A DNA stretch of 64,000 nucleotides from Pyrinomonadaceae bacterium (GCA_021463165.1 JAJTWY010000003.1:1-64000), one strand, 5' to 3'; shown: positions 1 through 9,300, counted from the stretch's first letter. Program-made: numbers and translations. The notes: generated by a model not told the origin, from the letters alone.

Positions 1-630
1 CTGATGGGCGATGTGGGCGGAACACAGCCGATCGCTGAGAGCGGAGCGGTGACGCTGACGCTGGCGGATTATCCGGGAGCGGTGCTGCCGGATGCGGGGC
101 CGTTGGCTACGGGTATCTTCAAGCCGACGACGTGCGAGCCGGTGGTAGGGAACTTCCCGGGAAGTGCACCTGCGGGGCCGTATGTTGAGCCTGGATGTGC
201 GGTGGCGAGACCGAACGCACAGACACTGTACGGGAACTATGGCGGAGTGACGGCGAACGGGACGTGGAGCCTGTATATCAGGGACGACCTTGGAGGAGCA
301 AGGCCGGAATCCGGAGACTTCGTGATCGGTGAGGTCAAGGGCGGATGGGGCATCGAGCTGCTGCCGTCGACGGCCGCCGGCGTCGAGGTCTCAGGACGGG
401 TCGTTACTGCAGATGGCCGCGGTGTACGAAATGCAACGGTCGTAATGACGGATATTCTCGGAAACACCAAGGTTGCAACGACGGGTTCCTTCGGCTTCTA
501 TCGATTTGAAGATGTCGAAGTGGGCTCGACGCTGTTCCTGACCGTTAAGTCCAACCGTTACATCTACAATTCACGAGTGGTTCAGGTTTTTGACACGCTC
601 ACTGACGTGGACTTTGTTCCTCAGGAATAA
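1..630 (+). CDS. Secreted protein, C-terminal part: P-domain-like plus carboxypeptidase-regulatory-like module (5' partial)
   Basis: The frame is open to the first base, so the true start lies outside the window. The first ~115 residues resemble the C-terminal half of a proprotein-convertase P domain, a beta sandwich often attached to secreted proteases and adhesins (NGTWSLYIRDD followed by a GGWGIEL strand). Residues ~125-208 form a carboxypeptidase-regulatory-like beta module (GRVVTADGRGVRNATVVMTD, then SFGFYRFEDV and a final V-D-F strand). The same module ends the FG-GAP protein near 35916, so it is probably a shared terminal domain of exported proteins here. A hairpin terminator follows directly. 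The catalytic or adhesive N-terminal part is not visible, so the substrate is unknown. Confidence 0.8.
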   Translation: MMGDVGGTQPIAESGAVTLTLADYPGAVLPDAGPLATGIFKPTTCEPVVGNFPGSAPAGPYVEPGCAVARPNAQTLYGNYGGVTANGTWSLYIRDDLGGARPESGDFVIGEVKGGWGIELLPSTAAGVEVSGRVVTADGRGVRNATVVMTDILGNTKVATTGSFGFYRFEDVEVGSTLFLTVKSNRYIYNSRVVQVFDTLTDVDFVPQE

Positions 631-657
631 TCTCTGCGGCTTTATGTTTATCCCCAA

Positions 658-690
658 GAGGCTGTCTGAAAAGGCAGCCTCTCCTTTCGT
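658..690 (+). terminator. Rho-independent terminator of the P-domain gene
   Basis: A 10-bp stem (GAGGCTGTCT with AGGCAGCCTC, one G-U pair) closes a GAAA tetraloop and is followed by a short pyrimidine run (TCCTTTC). It lies 28 bp after the stop codon at 628-630. The U tract is weak, so termination may be partial. Confidence 0.6.
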
Positions 691-1941
691 GCCGCGACAG
701 GGGCCTTCCAGTCGATCTTTGCCCGTGATCTGGCTGGGGATGACTTTGATCTTGAACGCTTCAGGAAGGAACGTGACGCGATACCGGAAGTTCGGAATGA
801 TAAAGGGCAACTTTTAGCACCAAACAGAAAGGTGTCGAACATACAGAACCTGGATCTATGGCGGACTATCAGGCATCCGAACTTCCTGCGGTACTTCGGG
901 GATTGGCAACGACTCGAACAGAAGAAGTTTCTGGAGGGTAAGCCTGTTTCGACATTGACCGGAAAGGAATTCCAGAAGGACGCAGATAGTCAGCCGTCAC
1001 TAGAACGGATTGCGGAGTTCTATAGGACAGAGTTTGACGGTGCAGCTGAAAGCCCGCTTTTAGGTAGAGTTGAATTGGCAAAGAGTGGGATCAGGCATTC
1101 GATCCAGAAGGGTATTGGGCCGACCAAATCAGCCGCATTTGCGGCGGTTCCCGCTGTCATCCAAAAGGGAATTCTGATCGATGTCCAAAAAAACTGGAAT
1201 AACGAAGGGTATGATACCTCGACCTTATCGGCTCCGGTCCAAATCGAGCAAATCGGCTATATTGTATCGGTCATAGTTAAGAGTGATCGGAACGGTTCAA
1301 GATTCAAGGTACATCGAGTTGATGTAAAAGAAAATCTCCAGCACGTCCCGGTTAAATCTAGTGCGACCCAAATGGGCGGCGGTCTAGCGGCGACGGCTGG
1401 AGATGTGAGAAGCATACTGCGAAACATCTTCGCTGTCAACGAAAACGATGTTTCAAAGGTCGTGGACGAGAACGGGGAGCCGATGCTGATGTATCACGGC
1501 ACTACTCTCTCAGACGAACAAGCCAAGAAAGCGGATCAAGCATACAAACAATGGGTAGATGGCAAGATTTCGTATGCCGACTATCAACGGCAAGCTATGC
1601 CATTTACGACGTTCGACGAAGAACGAAGCAAATGGAACGGAGCGATCTTTTTTTCGCCGGATAAGTTAAATCTGTGCGGAATGAAACTTGATTATACAAA
1701 TCAGACGTTCGGCAAGCACGAGTTGCATATTATTCCTACTGTCTTCGGATATCAGTTCCAGAACGTCAAAGGTAAGGATATCAGGTATGTCAATAAAAAA
1801 AGGCTTCAGGAAAATCCCGTCCTAGGCCAACTCGCTTCGGCGTATAGGGAAATGGCTGAAACCAATCCAAACATACTGACCGAAGATGATTTTGTCAATC
1901 CCCTTCGTAAGGTTCGCACGTCCGAAGAGACCAACCGATAA
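670..1941 (+). pseudogene. Headless fragment of a mobile-element polyvalent protein (LPD3 plus ART-like domain)
   Basis: The first usable start is GTG 832 (369 aa). The frame is open back to 670, and the codons there already read like the family: a segment ending LLAPNRKVSN runs into LWRTIRHPNFLRYFGDWQ, a signature of large phage and ICE polyvalent proteins. Downstream, about 65-145 residues after the GTG, is an LPD3-like domain (IRHSIQKGIGPTKSAAFAAVP). Next comes KVVDENGEPMLMYHGT and an AIFFSPDK strand, as in MuF-linked ADP-ribosyltransferase-fold domains. In complete proteins these sit in chains of over 1000 residues beside methylases, helicases or peptidases; here the N-terminal part is missing beyond the TGA at 667. 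No other phage or conjugation gene is nearby, so this looks like a decayed relic. A short translated protein from GTG 832 cannot be excluded. Family assignment is from memory of the motifs. Confidence 0.6.
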
Positions 1942-1942
1942 T

Positions 1943-2125
1943 ATGTCCCTGAGAGAGGCGGACGGCTTCACCGATCTCATACCGAACATCACGACCTCGG
2001 TCGAAGAGAATACAGCCGCTCGGGAGACTTCAGGAGTATCTGAAGGGTGCAGCATTCAGGTCAATGCTGACGACCGTCGCCGGCGAAAGAGCAAAGTCCC
2101 CAACGGAACGTCCGAGTTGTTTTAG
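1943..2125 (+). CDS. Possible small protein after the polyvalent fragment
   Basis: ATG 1943 begins one base after the stop of the LPD3/ART fragment and opens 60 codons. The peptide is polar and charged, with a basic RRRRK patch near the end and no domain I recognise. Close spacing suggests coupling to the fragment or a frameshifted continuation of it. It may equally be a chance frame in a decaying element. Confidence 0.2.
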   Translation: MSLREADGFTDLIPNITTSVEENTAARETSGVSEGCSIQVNADDRRRRKSKVPNGTSELF

Positions 2126-2132
2126 GCGTTAA

Positions 2133-4697
2133 CTATCCATCGCCTTTCTTACCTTTTGGCTTAGAACCGGCCGGTTTTTCCGGCGTCGGGTCTGGTTTTG
2201 GTGTTGAAGTTGGCACGATGGGGCGGACGACCACCGGTTTGTCCGGGACCGTATCCGGTGGCTTGACCGTTGTTATCGGCGGGTCGCTATCAGTAGCTGG
2301 CTTGTCACCGGTCGGAAGTGGCGCATCCGGATCGATCTTGGTGCCAGGCGTGAATGTAATGCCAGTCTTTCGACCGGCGATGTCGGCTTCCTCCAAGCGT
2401 TCCAGCTCCTCACGTTTCCGCAGCTCTGAGGCCCGTTTGATCTCCGCGGGCATCGGGGGCGGTGCGGGGAACGCAACACGTGGTTTGTCCTTCATAAAGA
2501 CCGACATAAAGCCGTTGAAGATCGGCAGAGCAGTGCCACCTCCCGTCATACCGGCACCGAGCGATTCTTTTCGGAGTGGGTTTCCCATCCACACACCGGT
2601 TGCATATTCAGGCGTGTAACCGATGAACCAAACGTCGGTGTGATTGTTCACTGTACCTGTTTTTCCGGCAAGCGGCTGGCCCGCCGCGTTCGCACCGGGT
2701 GCGGTCCCGCCGGCGGCGGTCACACCTCGCATCATCTGGACCATGGTCAGGGCTACATATTCGCTTGTTACCTTTGAGCTTGTTCCCTCGAACTCTTCCA
2801 AAAGGCTGCCGTCGCGGTTATACACTTTCCGGATCAGGTGTGGGGCTATCCGGACCCCCTTGTTTGGGAACGAGGAATAGGCCGCGGTCATTTCGAGCAG
2901 CGATGCCTCGCTCGCTCCGAGTGCCGACGGAAGGCTCGGTGCCATCGGATTCGATATGCCGAATCGTCTGACCATCTGACCGCCAGCCTGGATGCCGACC
3001 TGTTCGAGCAGATGAACAGCGGCAAGGTTGTACGATTTTGCCAGTGCGATCTTCATTGGTACATTGCCATGGCTTGGGCTGCCGTCATAATTGTGCGGGC
3101 TCCAACCGCCTCGCTTGATCGGCGCTCCGCTAACTACTGTGTCGGGCGTCATGCCGTCTTCGACCGCAGCCGTATATATGAACGGCTTATAGGCCGAGCC
3201 GGTCTGTCGCAAACCCTGTGTTGCATTATTGAATTTGTTGGTCTGGAAATCGTAGCCGCCGACCATACACACGATCTCGCCGGTCTTAGCATTTATCGAG
3301 ACCAGCGATGCCTGTACCTCGGGCACCTGGGTCAGTTCAACTTTGAGCGTTTGATTGTCCTTGTCAACCTCTTTGACAAGAAACTCGGCAAGAAAACCGG
3401 GTTTCAATTCGTCCTTCGGCCGCCTACCGCTTCGTCCCATATCGGAAGGCCTCACAACGGCCTTATAGCGGCCAAAACGGACTCCAACCTCGTCCGAGCC
3501 TGGGTTCGCCTTCATTACCAGACCCTTAAGATATTCGCCTTCGGAGTACTCGTCGCCGTACCAATCCGGATGCTTGAAGGTCTCGAGCGTCTTTGCGATC
3601 ACTTTTTCATCCGTCAGCGGCTCGTCGTTCTCATCGACAAGGATGTTTCGATAATCGGAACGCCACGAACGTCCCCGATCGTACGCGCGAAGCTTCTCAC
3701 GTATCGTTCTGGTCGCGATCTTCTGCGCCTCAACATTTATTGTCGAATACACCTTCAAGCCGCCCTGGGCGACGCGGGTCGTGTACTTCTCTTCGAGGTA
3801 TTTGCGAATCTCTTCTACCGGATAGTCCCATGCGGTCGATTTCGGCTGTGACTGATAATATGCCGTGCCCGCAAGCGTGATAGGCTTCGCCTTGGCCGCA
3901 TCCACCTCCGCCTGGGAGTATTTCTCGGGAAAATACTTGGTCATTTGATCAAGAACGATATCGCGGCGCATCTTGGCCTTCTCCATGTTCCGCGTGGGCG
4001 AGTACTCCGGAGATTTTGGGATCGCGGCAAGCAACGCTGCTTCCTCAAGGCTGAGATCTTTGACCGATTTACCGAAATATGTGCGAGACCCTGCTTCGAA
4101 GCCATAGGCTCCGGCGCCCAGGAAGACGTAATTCATATACATCTCCAGGATCTGATCCTTGGTATAAAGCCGTTCGATCTGCAGGGCAACGGCCCATTCG
4201 TTTACTTTTCTTGTATAGGTTTGGTCCTTGTAGAGAAACAGGTTCTTGGCGAGCTGCTGCGTGATGGTTGAGGCCCCCTCGGTGCGTCCCGTAGTAATAT
4301 TTTTGAAAATCACACCTGCGATACGATATGGATCAATACCTATATGATCGCGGTATCGATAGTCCTCGATCGCCAGCAAGGCATCAGTGACCCGGTCGGG
4401 GACATCCTGGATCTTCAGCGGTATCCGCTTCTCGATCGCAAACTCAGCGAGGATCGTCTCGCCATCGTCCGCATAGATCGTTGTCACCTGCGGTGGCCTA
4501 TAGGTTGCAAGCGCCGATACTTCCACCGTGTAACGTGAGTTGTTCAAGTAATATGACGCTAGTACACCAGTCAACGCTCCGGCTGAAAGCGACAGGATCA
4601 GAGCCGTGACAAAAAACGTGAGGCCGGTAAGCCAGCCGCTTCTAGATCCGTTCGAAACCGACTCTGTTGTTTTTAACTTCTTACGATCAACTGCCAC
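2133..4697 (-). CDS. mrcA: Class A penicillin-binding protein (PBP1A-like transglycosylase/transpeptidase)
   Basis: Bifunctional peptidoglycan synthase of 854 aa: it polymerises lipid II into glycan strands and cross-links the peptides, anchored in the inner membrane and facing the periplasm. A cytoplasmic tail is followed by one transmembrane helix (~22-48). The GT51 domain (~75-245) carries catalytic E111 in an EDYRYRDH motif and TITQQ at 144-148. An OB-like insert precedes the transpeptidase domain, with nucleophile S501 (SAYK), SYN 555-557 and KTG 679-681. The last ~100 residues are a Pro/Lys-rich low-complexity tail. It lies just downstream of rodA on the same strand, so it probably belongs to the mre/mrd transcription unit or is co-regulated with it. 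Confidence 0.95.
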   Translation of the reverse strand: MAVDRKKLKTTESVSNGSRSGWLTGLTFFVTALILSLSAGALTGVLASYYLNNSRYTVEVSALATYRPPQVTTIYADDGETILAEFAIEKRIPLKIQDVPDRVTDALLAIEDYRYRDHIGIDPYRIAGVIFKNITTGRTEGASTITQQLAKNLFLYKDQTYTRKVNEWAVALQIERLYTKDQILEMYMNYVFLGAGAYGFEAGSRTYFGKSVKDLSLEEAALLAAIPKSPEYSPTRNMEKAKMRRDIVLDQMTKYFPEKYSQAEVDAAKAKPITLAGTAYYQSQPKSTAWDYPVEEIRKYLEEKYTTRVAQGGLKVYSTINVEAQKIATRTIREKLRAYDRGRSWRSDYRNILVDENDEPLTDEKVIAKTLETFKHPDWYGDEYSEGEYLKGLVMKANPGSDEVGVRFGRYKAVVRPSDMGRSGRRPKDELKPGFLAEFLVKEVDKDNQTLKVELTQVPEVQASLVSINAKTGEIVCMVGGYDFQTNKFNNATQGLRQTGSAYKPFIYTAAVEDGMTPDTVVSGAPIKRGGWSPHNYDGSPSHGNVPMKIALAKSYNLAAVHLLEQVGIQAGGQMVRRFGISNPMAPSLPSALGASEASLLEMTAAYSSFPNKGVRIAPHLIRKVYNRDGSLLEEFEGTSSKVTSEYVALTMVQMMRGVTAAGGTAPGANAAGQPLAGKTGTVNNHTDVWFIGYTPEYATGVWMGNPLRKESLGAGMTGGGTALPIFNGFMSVFMKDKPRVAFPAPPPMPAEIKRASELRKREELERLEEADIAGRKTGITFTPGTKIDPDAPLPTGDKPATDSDPPITTVKPPDTVPDKPVVVRPIVPTSTPKPDPTPEKPAGSKPKGKKGDG

Positions 4698-4735
4698 TAC
4701 TGCTACCTCCGGCCGGATGAATCGATCCGGTCTAA

Positions 4736-5854
4736 CTAATTAACGAAACGGCGCAATTTTACACTAACTACGAACCCGATGGCGACAAATGTCGAGAGAA
4801 GCGCTGACAAACCCGCGCTCATCAGCGGAAGAGGAACACCGATCACCGGAAGTATTCCGAGCGCCATTCCGATGTTCATAAATATCTGGAACGCAAGTCC
4901 GCACACGATGCCCATGATCACCAGCATTCCAGCTCGGTCCGAAGCATCTCGGGCGCCTGCGATCATTAGCGACAGGAGCAAGGCATACGCCAGCAACAGC
5001 GAGACACAGCCAATAAAACCTGTATTTTCTGCAGTTACCGCGAAAATGAAATCGGTCTGCGGCTCCGGCAAAAACTTCAATACGCTTTGAGATGTTTCGG
5101 TTTCGCCCTGAATGCCTGCCAGGCCGCCTTTCCCGACGGTTATCGTGGATTGGATAGTATGGTATCCGTATCCGCGAGGGTCGACTTGGTCGGGATTTGT
5201 GATCGCAAGGATTCTTTCCTGTTGATACCGCTTGATCTTGCCGGTTTCAACGCCGACGTACCAGGCGGCCGGGATAAACACAACTGCCGCGATCGCCGCC
5301 AGCACGACCCATCTCACTTTTAGGCCCGAGAGGAACAGCATCGCCGCGAGGATCGGAAAGTAGGTGATTGCCTGGCCCGCATCGGGTTCAAGAAGGATAA
5401 GGCTCACCGGGCCCAGAAAGATAGAAACACCGATCAGCATTTCTTTGAGCTTAAGATTCCCAGCCTTGCGCGCCGCAAAATACTTGGCGAGCATCAGAAC
5501 GGTCGGGACCTTGGCAAATTCCGACGGTTGGAACTGGCCCACCAGCGGCAACCGAAGCCACGCTTTCTGTCCGTTGACCGTCACGCCAAGAGGGGTCAGA
5601 ACCAGAAGCAGCAACACGAGGCCGGCGATGTAAAAGATTGGGGCCGAGTCGATCAGCCGCCGGTAGTCGGTAAAAGCAACGATGATGAAAGCGATCATTG
5701 CGATCCCAATACCGAAGATCTGCTTGGTCCAGAAACTTTCAGTTGGAACGGCATTGTGGATCTGCCATACTCCAAACGCCGCGATCGCCACGGCCAGGAG
5801 CGTCAGAACCCAGTCGAAATCCCGTAGGTCACGTTTTTCGATTATCGCTACCAT
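4736..5854 (-). CDS. rodA: Rod-shape SEDS glycosyltransferase RodA
   Basis: SEDS-family peptidoglycan polymerase of the elongasome (372 aa), an integral membrane protein with about ten predicted hydrophobic segments. The family signature near the C-terminus is present as GVPLPLMSAGLSALL. It works with the class B PBP encoded immediately upstream (mrdA, 8-bp gap), which supplies transpeptidase activity. Gene order mreB-mreC-mreD-mrdA-rodA is the classic rod-shape arrangement and supports RodA rather than FtsW. Confidence 0.95.
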   Translation of the reverse strand: MVAIIEKRDLRDFDWVLTLLAVAIAAFGVWQIHNAVPTESFWTKQIFGIGIAMIAFIIVAFTDYRRLIDSAPIFYIAGLVLLLLVLTPLGVTVNGQKAWLRLPLVGQFQPSEFAKVPTVLMLAKYFAARKAGNLKLKEMLIGVSIFLGPVSLILLEPDAGQAITYFPILAAMLFLSGLKVRWVVLAAIAAVVFIPAAWYVGVETGKIKRYQQERILAITNPDQVDPRGYGYHTIQSTITVGKGGLAGIQGETETSQSVLKFLPEPQTDFIFAVTAENTGFIGCVSLLLAYALLLSLMIAGARDASDRAGMLVIMGIVCGLAFQIFMNIGMALGILPVIGVPLPLMSAGLSALLSTFVAIGFVVSVKLRRFVN

Positions 5855-5862
5855 CTAAGACT

Positions 5863-7755
5863 TCATTCTGCCTTATCGTCGGCAGTCGGGGCAGGAACAT
5901 ATCCGCGAGCAACGCGATATGATTCGTACACTCCCTTAACGGCCGGAGCGGCGTGACTGCCGCCAAATCCGACGTTTTCAATAAGAGCGACCACCGCGAT
6001 CTCGGGTTTATAGGCCGGTGCAAAGCTGACGAACCAGGCGTGGTCCTTTTTATCACCGACGTCCTTTCCTAGTTCGGCAACCTGAGCCGTACCCGTTTTC
6101 CCTGCTATATCGAAATCAGGTATCCTGATCGACCCGGCCGTACCCCCGCCCTGGACCACGCCCCACATGCCCTTGATCACAACATCCCATTGCTCGGGAG
6201 TTGCCTCTAGGATCTTTGGCTCGGGATGCTGGAAGCTTAAGGATGGACGAGCCGGGAAATAATCGTGCTCGCCTTCCGTACCGATCGCGGCTATCGGCTT
6301 GAACTCCCTGAGAAAGTGCGGAACGTACATTTTCCCGCGCATTCCTACCGCGGCAACCGCCCGGAGCATCGATATCGGCGTCACATCGACCGTGTCCTGT
6401 CCAATGCCCGAATAGACCGTGCGAATATCGCTCCATTTGCCTTCCTTTTTTAATACATACGCCATCATCGATTTCGGCGTTGTCGGTACTTTCTCGTTTG
6501 GGACATCGATCCCCGAGCGTTTGTCATACCCGAAATCTTCGACCATCTTGATCACACCTTCGATGCCCATTTTTAGAGCGAGGCGGTAGTAATAACCGTC
6601 GCAAGACTTGGTAATGGCATAGCTCAGCGGTGGCGACCCGTGGCTGCCCATGCAGCGCGTGAACTTGTTTCCGATCTTGATGCCGCCGCCGCAAACAAGA
6701 TTGGATCTTTCGACCGTGATCGCTCCCTGCTGCAGGCCGGCCAATGATTCCGGGATCTTCCAGGTCGATCCCGGCGGATAGCGTCCCTGGATCGCTCGGT
6801 TGATAAGCGGCCGTTTCTCGTCCTGCCAATAAGCGGCGATCTGTTTTCGGCCTTCCGGCCGTGAACTTGCTTGGACGAAGACGTTCGGATCGAATGACGG
6901 AGCTGATGCCATGGCAAGGAGCTCTCCATTGTTTGGATCCATCGCGGTGATCGTTCCGCGCTTGGTCACGGACTCGGCAAGTTGTTTTTCGGCCCTGAGT
7001 TGTATATCGAGGTCAATGGTGGTCACCATGTCCTGGCCCGATTGCGGCCTTACGACTTCGAGCTCACTTTGTACGCGGCCCTTGGAATCAACCAGGACCT
7101 TCCGATAACCCGGCCTTCCCCTTAGGTATTCATCGTAGTATTGCTCCAAGCCACCCTTGCCAATGATATCGCCGGGACGGAAGCCTTTCTCCTGATAATC
7201 AGGATCCTTTAGCTGCGCCGGGCTGATCTCACCGACATACCCGAGGACGTGAGCGAGCGTCGTCCCATGCGGATAAAACCGCTGGGGCTGAAGCTCGACA
7301 CGAAGTTCGGGAAATTCGAGAGAATGGGACTCGACCCATGCGATATCCTTCATATCCGCATTTTCTTTGAGCACGAGGGCTTCGAACTCATTCTGCTGTC
7401 TGATCAGATTCAGGCGTTCGATCACGAATTGGTGGTCCAGATCGAGGCCGCGCGAGTACTCTTCGATCCGGTCGTTCACGTTGATCTTTTTCAACGGTTC
7501 ATTCGACAGAACAACGTTGTAAGTGGGTCTGGAGTCCACCAGGAGCTTGCCGTTGCGATCAAGAATAGCTCCGCGAGGTGCCGGTATCGGGATAAAGCGA
7601 ACACGTTGGCTTTCGGCTCGTTCGCTGTAGTAATCACCCTTGACGATCTGCAGATAATATAGTCTCGCACCCAACAGCCCGAGTAGAATGAACGCTATTA
7701 CCTGGATCGCGATTACTCTAAGACCCAAATTCTGTACCTGATCGCCTATCTTCAT
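5863..7755 (-). CDS. mrdA: Class B penicillin-binding protein 2 (MrdA)
   Basis: Monofunctional D,D-transpeptidase of lateral-wall synthesis (630 aa), partner of RodA. One N-terminal transmembrane helix (~12-36) is followed by a dimerisation/pedestal domain starting with the RGAILDRNG motif. The catalytic domain has nucleophile S330 in STWK, SCD at 384-386 and KTG at 553-555. Its length is normal for the family. The short gaps to mreD (21 bp) and rodA (8 bp) indicate one operon. Confidence 0.95.
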   Translation of the reverse strand: MKIGDQVQNLGLRVIAIQVIAFILLGLLGARLYYLQIVKGDYYSERAESQRVRFIPIPAPRGAILDRNGKLLVDSRPTYNVVLSNEPLKKINVNDRIEEYSRGLDLDHQFVIERLNLIRQQNEFEALVLKENADMKDIAWVESHSLEFPELRVELQPQRFYPHGTTLAHVLGYVGEISPAQLKDPDYQEKGFRPGDIIGKGGLEQYYDEYLRGRPGYRKVLVDSKGRVQSELEVVRPQSGQDMVTTIDLDIQLRAEKQLAESVTKRGTITAMDPNNGELLAMASAPSFDPNVFVQASSRPEGRKQIAAYWQDEKRPLINRAIQGRYPPGSTWKIPESLAGLQQGAITVERSNLVCGGGIKIGNKFTRCMGSHGSPPLSYAITKSCDGYYYRLALKMGIEGVIKMVEDFGYDKRSGIDVPNEKVPTTPKSMMAYVLKKEGKWSDIRTVYSGIGQDTVDVTPISMLRAVAAVGMRGKMYVPHFLREFKPIAAIGTEGEHDYFPARPSLSFQHPEPKILEATPEQWDVVIKGMWGVVQGGGTAGSIRIPDFDIAGKTGTAQVAELGKDVGDKKDHAWFVSFAPAYKPEIAVVALIENVGFGGSHAAPAVKGVYESYRVARGYVPAPTADDKAE

Positions 7756-7776
7756 GGTAGTTGGCCTCCGAGGACG

Positions 7777-8322
7777 CTATTTATTGAGCCGGATTGGGTT
7801 GCGACGCCTCGTTTGGCGGCGCGGAGTGAATACATCACGCTTCCGGCGGTGCACCTTCTCGCCGGACATGCTTTGCAGAAGAAGATAGACAAGCGTTCCG
7901 GCGATGGTCGTACCGATAACGCGGTAGACCGCGACAACAACAAGATCGGCGGCCGGCGGCTGGCTGAACAGCCTGTGGACGCCAAAGTAGATAAGGTCAT
8001 TGACCAAACACGCGCCAGCTATGACGGGGATGCGAAGCAGAAGGTTGTCCAGATAGACCCGTCTTGCCATCTCAAAAACAATGTAGGCAACGACAGTTTT
8101 CGCAAATCCGCTGGCTCCCAGCAGGCCGCCGCTCAGTGCATCGACCGCGATGCCGGCAACAGTAGCAAAAATGATCGCACGGATCGAATTCCGCTGGAGG
8201 GCGGCAAATACGATAATTATCAAAGGAAAATCAATATAGGCGAACGGCTCAAATACATTTCGCAGCGTCCATTGCAGGACCACCGCTATTATCAATGCGA
8301 CCGTTAGCCTTACCCCTTCCAT
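7777..8322 (-). CDS. mreD: Rod-shape-determining membrane protein MreD
   Basis: Small integral membrane protein of 181 aa with about five hydrophobic segments. It resembles MreD by size, hydropathy and position between mreC and mrdA rather than by a strong motif, as is usual for this divergent family. MreD links MreC, RodA and PBP2 in the elongasome. The C-terminal ~25 residues are strongly basic (RKRD, RRQTRRR) and should be cytoplasmic. The gap to mreC is 6 bp. Confidence 0.85.
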   Translation of the reverse strand: MEGVRLTVALIIAVVLQWTLRNVFEPFAYIDFPLIIIVFAALQRNSIRAIIFATVAGIAVDALSGGLLGASGFAKTVVAYIVFEMARRVYLDNLLLRIPVIAGACLVNDLIYFGVHRLFSQPPAADLVVVAVYRVIGTTIAGTLVYLLLQSMSGEKVHRRKRDVFTPRRQTRRRNPIRLNK

Positions 8323-8328
8323 TTCAGA

Positions 8329-9222
8329 TCACTTTTGCTTGACCGCGTTAGGCAGCGCCTTATCAAAACCTGGTTTGTCACCCGGCTGGTAAAGAAGAAT
8401 ACCTACTTCCTGCATGGTATCGAGTCGAGCCGCGGGCCTGATCTCGATAACATGGGGTGTGGTCGCCGAGCCGCTCACAACATTCACGATCTCGCCGATC
8501 TTCAGGCCAGCCGGAAAGATGCCGTCCTGCCCGGTCGTAAAAACGGTTTGTCCGACCTGCACATCGACGTTCCCCGGCACGTATCTCATTTCAAGCAGGT
8601 CTTTCTTACTCGTACCGCTAACTACGCCCAGGGCATTCGAGTCCCCGATCTGACCGACAACCGCTCCGACGCCGGACGTTGACCGGGTGATCAGATCGAC
8701 TTGCGATGTCAGAGGACTCACCGCGGTGATCCTGCCCACAAGTCCGCCATCCGTGACCACCGGCATATACAGCGTGACACCGTCCAGACCTCCGCGATTC
8801 AGGTGGGCAGAGTCGAACCAAACTGACGGGTCTCGACCGATTATCCGGGCGGTTAAAACCTTGTATTTATTTTGCTCAGCCAGGTTGAGGATCGTACGCA
8901 GCCTCGCGTTCTCCGAGGCCAGGTCCTCTTTTTGCTTTAGCTCGACCTCGAGCTCCTGAACCCGCTGCTTGAGAATGTCATTTTCGCTTTGAGCCGATCT
9001 GAGGCTTGAGATCGAGTAGAAATAATTTGCTATCCCCGAAGTCACGGTCGTGACGGGCGATTGAACAAAATCTGCCGCCGTTTGAGACCATGCGCGCACA
9101 ACACGCTGCCCCGTCGTTTTATCACGGGCATCAAACGCCATGAGGACAAAATTGACCAAAAGGAGCGCGACCATCAACCACGGGGTCAACCGCCAAACTT
9201 CCTTTTGACTACGTTCAACCAT
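8329..9222 (-). CDS. mreC: Rod-shape-determining protein MreC
   Basis: Periplasmic scaffold of the elongasome with one N-terminal transmembrane helix (LTPWLMVALLLVNFVLMAF), a coiled coil (~60-110) and the C-terminal double beta-barrel domain of MreC (WFDSAHLNRGG, later GDSNALGVVSG). An upstream in-frame ATG at 9276 would add 18 residues, but that stretch is encoded by a degenerate heptamer repeat. I therefore prefer the ATG at 9222, giving MVERSQKEVW. No strong Shine-Dalgarno is visible for either start. It sits between mreB and mreD. Confidence 0.9.
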   Translation of the reverse strand: MVERSQKEVWRLTPWLMVALLLVNFVLMAFDARDKTTGQRVVRAWSQTAADFVQSPVTTVTSGIANYFYSISSLRSAQSENDILKQRVQELEVELKQKEDLASENARLRTILNLAEQNKYKVLTARIIGRDPSVWFDSAHLNRGGLDGVTLYMPVVTDGGLVGRITAVSPLTSQVDLITRSTSGVGAVVGQIGDSNALGVVSGTSKKDLLEMRYVPGNVDVQVGQTVFTTGQDGIFPAGLKIGEIVNVVSGSATTPHVIEIRPAARLDTMQEVGILLYQPGDKPGFDKALPNAVKQK

Positions 9223-9299
9223 TCTCAGTTGTCGGTAGCCGGTGGTCAGCGGTCGGCCGGTGTCTTCTGATGACAACCGACCACTGACAACTGACCACG
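9221..9299. repeat. Degenerate heptamer inverted repeat between mreB and mreC
   Basis: Read on the minus strand, about four imperfect copies of TKGTCRG (for example GTGGTCAG, TTGTCAG, TGGTCGG) run into a ~15-nt centre. About four copies of the complementary CYGACMA (CCGACCG, CTGACCA, CCGACAA) follow. The element fills the mreB-mreC junction and reaches the predicted MreC start. Heptamer repeats of this kind occur as dispersed intergenic families in many bacteria; mobility is not shown here. Confidence 0.6.
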
Positions 9300-9300
9300 T

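Noticed and set aside
2838..3851. 337-codon plus-strand frame
   Set aside because: Lies wholly antisense to the PBP1A gene, which has all catalytic motifs; composition (many Arg, Cys, His) is that of a shadow frame.
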